Position numbers and translations under genes: made by a program. A DNA stretch of 9,249 nt, taken from assembly GCA_009787745.1 (NCBI GenBank), contig WQST01000085.1, positions 1 to 9,249 of the forward strand, read 5' to 3'. Source of the stretch: Lachnospiraceae bacterium (lineage in GTDB: Bacteria > Bacillota > Clostridia > Lachnospirales > Lachnospiraceae). The notes beneath the pieces were generated by a model. That model saw nothing but the letters and a program-made list of their open reading frames with translations. It was not told the DNA's origin and searched no databases. Shown one piece after another: positions 5,627-9,249 of this stretch. Position 1 is the stretch's first letter. Every line of letters starts with the position of its first letter.

Positions 5627-7832
5627 TTTCATACTCGGTTCTGTTCAAAATCTCCTGTTGCACTTTTTTATCAAGTTCAACGAATCTGGCACAGAAACCG
5701 CCGACCCGAACGATTAGATGAGGATATTTTTCAGGTTCTTTCAGAGCTTTTTCTAAATCGCCCCGCGATAAAGCGGTAATCATTGCCTGGGTTCCGCCGT
5801 TGGAAAAATAAGATTTTATGAGATTGACAGTATTTTCTTTGTGAATCGTCAGCATATCCTTTGCCAGTTTTATATTCTGAACCGCCCCTGCATGGATTGT
5901 CGGGTCAATTTTAACCAATGAATTAAGAAACGCTAAAATCCCGCTTTGATCCATACCGCCTGAAGGGTTATTGGCATTGGCTAAAGGTTCGAAAGCTTTT
6001 CTTCCGTCCGCCGAAGCAATTGTAAACTGTCCCATGGTCGTATTGATCGAGTTATTGATAATGACAATCATATAGTTATGTAAACCAACTTTATCCGCCT
6101 GCGCCCTTGCGGTCTGACAGATATGATTGTGAATTTCACAAATCATTTGATCGGCATCATCATCATCATTGCCATATTTGGGCGCGCTGATTAATAATTG
6201 ACGGATATCTTCATGCTCTTCGAAATTGCTTTTAAGTGCCTGTAAAAGTTCATCTTTCGTAATCTGCTTTTCTTCAAAAACAAGCTTTTTAATAGCAGTC
6301 AAAGAATCGCCGGCATTAGTATTTCCGTAACTTTCCAAGGTACCGCCCAGATATTTGATACCGCCGTTAAAAATGGCTTTATTCCGCTTAAGACAGGAAT
6401 CAAACAAGATAGAATAGTAGAGATACCCTGCTTCCTTGGCGGCAATTTCGTATTCCAAAGCTTCTTGCTTGGCTAAAGCATCAGTAAAATACTCAACCTG
6501 CCGGCAGTAAGCGGAAAATAAATCTTCAAAATTTTCATAATCCGCTAAATTGCCCGTATCAAGTCCGTATTTTTGGCCTGAAACCATATCAATGCCATTA
6601 AATAAGGCAAATTCAAGACATTTAAGTAAATTGATAAGACCGCTGGGGGTTCCGAATGAACGGTGGCTTATGACATATTCACCGCACCCAAAGGGAAGGT
6701 ATGCACATGCTTCCGAAAGCTCAATCCGAAAAGCCTTGCTGACCGCGGGAATATTCACATCATCATTATAAAGCATGGGATAAACTCCGCTTATATTGAT
6801 CGTGTCAATAGCCGTTTCTAACAAAGCGGGGTTCATGCCGTCATAGATACGCAAAGTTAGCTGCGGCAAAGTTTCTTTTAAAGATGCGGAAGCTTTCATT
6901 GCTAAAAGGGCGAGTTTATCGGCATTTTCTTCGTTACTTCGTCCCCGCCCGCCGATAATAACGCGGGCATCGAAAGTATTTTTCCGGATAATGATAAGTT
7001 TCCATAGAGAAATAAGCAGGGCAAGGGCTTGTTCTTCGTCAAGCGAACCGTTTTCTAGGTCAGCCGCCAATAAATCACCTAAATATAAATCGAGGCGGCC
7101 ATAATTAAAAGCACCCGACAGCAGTGAGTAAAGAAACATGAGTTGGAGACCTTCATGAAAAGAGGCCGGTTTGGCTTGGGTGATATTTTTTAGAGCTTCC
7201 GCCATTTTCTTTAATTGGTTTGCCCGCTCCTGTTCAGCGCTTTTAGCCATATTCAAAGCCATTTCCGCATAAAATAAGCAAACGTTTACTAAAGTTTGAA
7301 GAACGCTTTTCATCGCCTGATTAAGCGGACTTTCGCCGAGCGTCTCCATAATTCCCGGGATGCCTAAGCTTATCAGTTTTTTATAGTCGGGCTGGGCGCC
7401 GCTCATTCGGTATAAGGGGTAAGCGGCATAACTGTCTTTCGTATAGGCATCGGAAGGAAGGGCATTCCTGAGTTCTTCCGGGTAGGCATTTCTTACTTTT
7501 CGCGCGGTGGTTTCCTTCTCGTAATACGCAAGATAAGGTTTTAGCTTCTCTTGCTCCCGCGCCCCGAATAAAGCGATTTGCTCATAATCCAAAAAATAGC
7601 CCAAATCATTATTGTGCTGAGGGGCGAAGCCGACAGCTAAATACTTTATTTCACCCGCGATCAAATCATCATCGCCAATGGAACAAAGCGACGCAGGGAA
7701 TTGAATATCAAGGCATTTAGCTTCCCTTGCCAAAAGATCGGCGGAATTTTCCTGATAAGTTTTGATGAACTCAATAATCTTACTTATATGTTCGGATTGA
7801 TTGATTGTTCGTATACCGCGATTTGTTTCCAT
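5616..7832 (-). CDS. Glycyl radical enzyme (PFL-like family), substrate unknown
   Basis: A 738-residue enzyme of the pyruvate formate-lyase/glycerol dehydratase superfamily, active only without oxygen after a radical SAM activase generates a glycyl radical. The radical site is VRVGGFCARF near the C-terminus, with Gly712; most relatives have RVSGY or RVAGY. The thiyl-forming cysteine is Cys383 in PFGCGEYV, followed by Gly then Glu385. The Cys-x-Glu pattern is that of eliminases, dehydratases and decarboxylases (usually GCVE), not PFL's Cys-Cys; the Gly between them is unusual. Other family blocks: LTLRIYDG, PMLYNDD, DSLTAIKKLVFEEK, APKYGNDDDDAD and ASADGRKA. The start is ATG 7832, eight bases after AAAGG; a GTG at 7841 is also in frame but overlaps that SD region. 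No activase (CxxxCxxC radical SAM) lies next to it on either side. Transcription begins at an extended -10 promoter and ends at the hairpins after the stop. Confidence 0.92.
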   Translation of the reverse strand: METNRGIRTINQSEHISKIIEFIKTYQENSADLLAREAKCLDIQFPASLCSIGDDDLIAGEIKYLAVGFAPQHNNDLGYFLDYEQIALFGAREQEKLKPYLAYYEKETTARKVRNAYPEELRNALPSDAYTKDSYAAYPLYRMSGAQPDYKKLISLGIPGIMETLGESPLNQAMKSVLQTLVNVCLFYAEMALNMAKSAEQERANQLKKMAEALKNITQAKPASFHEGLQLMFLYSLLSGAFNYGRLDLYLGDLLAADLENGSLDEEQALALLISLWKLIIIRKNTFDARVIIGGRGRSNEENADKLALLAMKASASLKETLPQLTLRIYDGMNPALLETAIDTINISGVYPMLYNDDVNIPAVSKAFRIELSEACAYLPFGCGEYVISHRSFGTPSGLINLLKCLEFALFNGIDMVSGQKYGLDTGNLADYENFEDLFSAYCRQVEYFTDALAKQEALEYEIAAKEAGYLYYSILFDSCLKRNKAIFNGGIKYLGGTLESYGNTNAGDSLTAIKKLVFEEKQITKDELLQALKSNFEEHEDIRQLLISAPKYGNDDDDADQMICEIHNHICQTARAQADKVGLHNYMIVIINNSINTTMGQFTIASADGRKAFEPLANANNPSGGMDQSGILAFLNSLVKIDPTIHAGAVQNIKLAKDMLTIHKENTVNLIKSYFSNGGTQAMITALSRGDLEKALKEPEKYPHLIVRVGGFCARFVELDKKVQQEILNRTEYEKIF

Positions 7833-7873
7833 GCACTTCACCTTTCGCCCTGATTTCGGCTTACTTACTTCCC

Positions 7874-7882
7874 ATCATACCA
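7874..7882 (-). promoter_or_regulatory. Extended -10 promoter of the glycyl radical enzyme gene
   Basis: On the minus strand TGGTATGAT (7882-7874) is an extended -10 element (TG-n-TATGAT). The -35 region is poor. Just upstream, two copies of AAATATTTTA (7921-7912 and 7910-7901) form an AT-rich direct repeat that could act as an UP element or regulator site. The leader would be about 35 nt, too short for a riboswitch. Confidence 0.55.
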
Positions 7883-7930
7883 CAACTATTCACGAAAAAT
7901 TAAAATATTTGTAAAATATTTAGAAACAGC

Positions 7931-7959
7931 TTGTATTTTCCCAACAAAAAAGGTAAAAT
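7931..7959 (+). promoter_or_regulatory. Possible promoter divergent from the glycyl radical enzyme
   Basis: TTGTAT (7931-7936) and TAAAAT (7954-7959) stand 17 bases apart; the -10 is good, the -35 matches only the TTG. A second candidate is TTCACG (7889-7894), 17 bases, TAAAAT (7912-7917). Either could start the short RNA described below. In DNA this AT-rich such patterns also arise by chance. Confidence 0.3.
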
Positions 7960-7965
7960 CTCGAG

Positions 7966-8046
7966 TTTGGAAGTAAAATCGCTATAGGCCTGTGAACATG
8001 CACGGTCTGGCGATTTACCTGCCTGTGGTATATCGCCTTATTTTTC
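7966..8046 (+). ncRNA. Candidate short structured RNA with attenuator-like alternative folds
   Basis: Hairpin 1 (7973-8018) pairs GTAAAATCGC with GCGATTTAC (nine pairs, one bulged A), then AGGCC with GGTCT, then GTG with CAC, around the loop AACATG: 17 pairs in all. Hairpin 2 (8009-8037), followed by TTATTTTT, is a good intrinsic terminator. Both need bases 8010-8018, so they exclude each other, as in riboswitch or attenuator leaders. I match it to no known riboswitch class (purine, preQ1, fluoride, ZTP, THF, c-di-GMP and guanidine were considered). No + strand gene follows within 670 bases, so it may instead be a free small RNA of about 80 nt, or a leader cut off from its gene. The 5' end is a guess from the promoter pattern. 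Confidence 0.35.
8009..8045 (+). terminator. Intrinsic terminator, 11-bp stem plus T-rich tail
   Basis: GGCGATTTACC (8009-8019) pairs with GGTATATCGCC (8027-8037) at ten of eleven positions, one T-T mismatch, with loop TGCCTGT. TTATTTTT (8038-8045) follows. The T tract lies only on the + side, which gives the direction. The base of the stem is four G-C pairs. Confidence 0.65.
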
Positions 8047-8276
8047 AAAGTTGAAAATATTTTTTCTATTTAATTGGAACTCACGATTTAAAGACCTAAG
8101 TGATATGATGTTGGAAGTTAAGCTTTAGGTTTACTGGTTTGCATATAGGTCAGAGGCGATGCCTTGTGTTTGATGGAAATTGCCCTTTAAAGGGCAATCT
8201 TAAATTGAATGCTACTTCGGCAGGCTTGTAGACCCACCTCAAACGGATCGGTTGTTTGTTTTAAGCCTTTATCTTA
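8047..8276. other. Gene-free stretch between small RNA candidate and transposase remnant
   Basis: No convincing reading frame or recognisable RNA family. It holds a weak stem (ACCTAA 8094-8099 with TTAGGT 8125-8130), a 20-bp palindrome (8179-8198), and a possible enclosing stem GTTTGA (8168-8173) with TCAAAC (8239-8244). The latter could be displaced by CAAAC (8240-8244) pairing with GTTTG (8254-8258), which is followed by TTTT. The right part may be the 3' non-coding end of the decayed insertion sequence; its terminal inverted repeat could not be identified because the opposite end is missing. Confidence 0.5.
8179..8198. repeat. Perfect 20-bp palindrome
   Basis: ATTGCCCTTTAAAGGGCAAT is its own reverse complement over all 20 bases. 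As RNA it would form an 8-bp stem with a TTAA loop. No clear T-run follows (ATTTCC on the minus strand, CTTA on the plus strand). It lies about 80 bases past the transposase remnant stop and could be that element's transcription end, or a protein-binding site. Confidence 0.9.
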
Positions 8277-8640
8277 TTAATATCGCAGAAGCCGCCGAAT
8301 TTCTCCTTGACTGCGGTATTTATTATTTAATTCCATATTAAATTCTTTCTCACAGGCAGTTATGATTTCATCATGGTAAATGAACTGCCATAAGTTGGCA
8401 CCGATATTAATGCAGTTATATTTACGAAGAGAATTTAGCATTTTTTTAATGGGGTATTTATTATTTAGTTTTACTTGGAGAAGACGAATCAGAACCAGCG
8501 CCGTAAAGCAGGTGGCGAAGTGAGCATCAATGTGTTCGTTTGTCCGGACAAAAACCGGCCTTGACGAAAAGTCATCTTTTGAAATAAATATGCACATTGA
8601 TATATAAAAATGCCTTCGGAACAAATATTGACAAATAGGT
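8277..8640 (-). pseudogene. IS1634-like transposase, C-terminal remnant
   Basis: About 120 codons ending at TAA (8279-8277) resemble the last part of DDE transposases of the IS1634 group. RPVFVRTNEHIDAHFATCF followed by LVLIRLLQVKLNNKY matches the family's conserved RPVYV...HI.AHF.TCF block, and just before it ISMCIFISKDDF aligns position by position with the usual IEECFRIMKTDF, though the key Glu-Glu and Arg are lost and one extra residue precedes them. The last residues (GEIRRLL) fit the family end. Complete members have roughly 500-600 residues, so four fifths are missing. Similarity fades near 8640, and upstream lies the AraC gene on the other strand. The open frame continues to 8777, but that part is antisense to the AraC gene and looks like random hydrophobic sequence. 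Not functional. Family assignment is from memory of motifs. Confidence 0.7.
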
Positions 8641-8656
8641 AGATTTCGAGTATCTT
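8628..8656 (+). promoter_or_regulatory. Probable sigma-A promoter of the AraC-family gene
   Basis: A perfect TTGACA (8628-8633), 17 bases, then TATCTT (8651-8656, four of six). It lies over the truncated edge of the transposase remnant, on the opposite strand, so the insertion or its decay may have shaped this promoter. Leader of about 60 nt to the GTG at 8722. Confidence 0.5.
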
Positions 8657-8721
8657 TAGCAATTGAAGTCAAGAAAAATATTGTTAAAGCTCCTATAATC
8701 GCATTAGAGAGGCTAAGAATA

Positions 8722-9249
8722 GTGAGTGAAAGTAAAAACGAAGTTTTGATTACAGTTACAGCTTCTGATGCCGTCAAGCGGATGAAAGATTATATTGCAT
8801 TACATCTTAAAGATGCGATAACTTCAAGTGATTTGGCAAAAGCAGCAGGGTATTCTCAATATCACGCGGCCAGGATATTCAAGGACGAGACAGGTTATGC
8901 TCCGTTTGAGTATCTTCGCCGTGAACGGTTAACGGCGTCTGCTTTTGCTTTACGAAGTGGAAAGAGCAAGGTGCTTGATATTGCATTGGATTTCGTCTTT
9001 GACAGCCATGAGGGATTTACGCGGGCATTTTCCAGCGGATTCGGGATAGCGCCGAAAAAATACGCAGATTGCCCGCAACCTAAAGGTTGGTTGATTCCCT
9101 ACTATTATCTTAACCGCGCAAAAACCAAAAAAGGAGATGTCGAAATGAATCAAACAACAGTTATTTTTACACAAATCATTGAACGTCCGGCACGAAAGCT
9201 TATCCTAAAACGTGGGGTGAAGGCGGATGAATATTTTTCTTATTGTGAG
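8722..9249 (+). CDS. AraC-family regulator with GyrI-like effector domain (3' end outside window)
   Basis: A transcription factor of which 176 codons are visible; the frame runs off the right edge. The N-terminal DNA-binding domain (about residues 16-115) has two helix-turn-helix units: SSDLAKAAGYSQYHAARIFK (35-54) and LDIALDFVFDSHEGFTRAFS (85-104), ending in the AraC signature FGIAPKKY. A linker of about 27 residues leads to MNQTTVIFTQIIERPARKLI, the start of a GyrI-like small-molecule-binding domain as in Rob- and BmrR-type regulators that sense drugs or other hydrophobic ligands. The order HTH then effector is that of Rob. The start is GTG 8722, nine bases after GAGAGG (8707-8712); the frame is open back to 8632 without ATG. 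ATG 8782 would remove part of the first helix. Target genes probably lie to the right, outside the window. Family is certain, ligand unknown. Confidence 0.92.
   Translation, partial: MSESKNEVLITVTASDAVKRMKDYIALHLKDAITSSDLAKAAGYSQYHAARIFKDETGYAPFEYLRRERLTASAFALRSGKSKVLDIALDFVFDSHEGFTRAFSSGFGIAPKKYADCPQPKGWLIPYYYLNRAKTKKGDVEMNQTTVIFTQIIERPARKLILKRGVKADEYFSYCE
9131..9147 (+). promoter_or_regulatory. Internal in-frame SD and ATG at the AraC/effector domain boundary
   Basis: AAGGAG (9131-9136) stands 8 bases before ATG 9145, codon 142 of the regulator and the first residue of its effector domain. The arrangement is stronger than that of the gene's own GTG start. It could make a free effector-binding domain, or mark an ancestral gene fusion. 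Confidence 0.5.

Noticed and set aside
7886..7900. Rex- or CRP-like operator before the glycyl radical enzyme
   Set aside because: The half-site GTGAA has no matching inverted half at proper spacing.
8140..8270. 6S RNA, tmRNA or RNase P RNA in the structured gene-free stretch
   Set aside because: No conserved core motifs of these RNAs were found; the possible ends are direct rather than inverted repeats, so no closing stem forms.
7842..8276. Riboswitch controlling the glycyl radical enzyme
   Set aside because: The promoter found leaves a leader of about 35 nt, and the terminator-type hairpin points the other way.
8641..8777. Minus-strand frame start read as a small hydrophobic membrane protein
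   Set aside because: The hydrophobic part is antisense to the AraC gene, and the rest is a transposase C-terminus; no SD supports a start.
1..9249. CRISPR array, tRNA or rRNA genes, integrase or att sites
   Set aside because: No regularly spaced repeats, tRNA cloverleaf with CCA-type ends, rRNA segments or recombinase motifs were seen.

Overview
The window looks like chromosomal DNA from an anaerobic, endospore-forming Clostridia-type member of the Bacillota. Evidence: the C-terminal half of the spore germination protease Gpr, an iscS-iscU-mnmA cluster in the Firmicutes order, a membrane Ser/Thr kinase of bacterial type, an oxygen-sensitive glycyl radical enzyme, moderately AT-rich DNA with TTA/ATA-rich codon use, and AGGAGG-like ribosome binding sites. 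I cannot name the genus.

Layout, left to right. 1-507 (+) is the 3' part of gpr. 508-721 is a non-coding stretch with a good sigma-A-type promoter and an unusual leader in front of a single-pass membrane Ser/Thr protein kinase (722-1828, +). A consensus TTGACA-17-TATAGT promoter lies across the last codons of the kinase gene. It drives a tight three-gene operon on the + strand: iscS (1893-3071), iscU (3080-3508) and mnmA (3501-4586). Together these take sulfur from cysteine, assemble Fe-S clusters and 2-thiolate tRNA wobble uridines. No iscR precedes them here. Five bases beyond mnmA, a convergent minus-strand PHP-type histidinol-phosphatase gene ends (4592-5410).

5411-5615 is a hairpin-rich intergenic region: a GCGAAGCGAAG-type repeat, a 12-bp palindrome, a terminator and a long stem holding the stop codon of the next gene. 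That gene (5616-7832, -) encodes a 738-aa glycyl radical enzyme with radical Gly712 and a Cys383-Gly-Glu385 active site. This is the eliminase/dehydratase-like arrangement, not the Cys-Cys of pyruvate formate-lyase. Its substrate is unknown and no activating enzyme is visible beside it.

7833-8276 is a 444-base gene-free stretch. It holds the extended -10 promoter of the glycyl radical enzyme and, on the other strand, a possible short structured RNA in which a long hairpin and an intrinsic terminator compete for the same segment. A 20-bp perfect palindrome lies further right. 8277 to about 8640 (-) is the C-terminal remnant of an IS1634-like transposase. Next comes a + strand AraC-family regulator with a GyrI-like effector domain (8722 to the window end, GTG start), whose promoter lies over the edge of the transposase remnant. 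An in-frame internal Shine-Dalgarno plus ATG sits exactly at its domain boundary.

The left half is conserved housekeeping and sporulation DNA. The right half (5411 onward) is the accessory part. The best candidates for something undescribed are the orphan glycyl radical enzyme, the attenuator-like RNA next to it, the hairpin-bridged kinase leader with its 7-codon minicistron, and the internal start in the AraC regulator.
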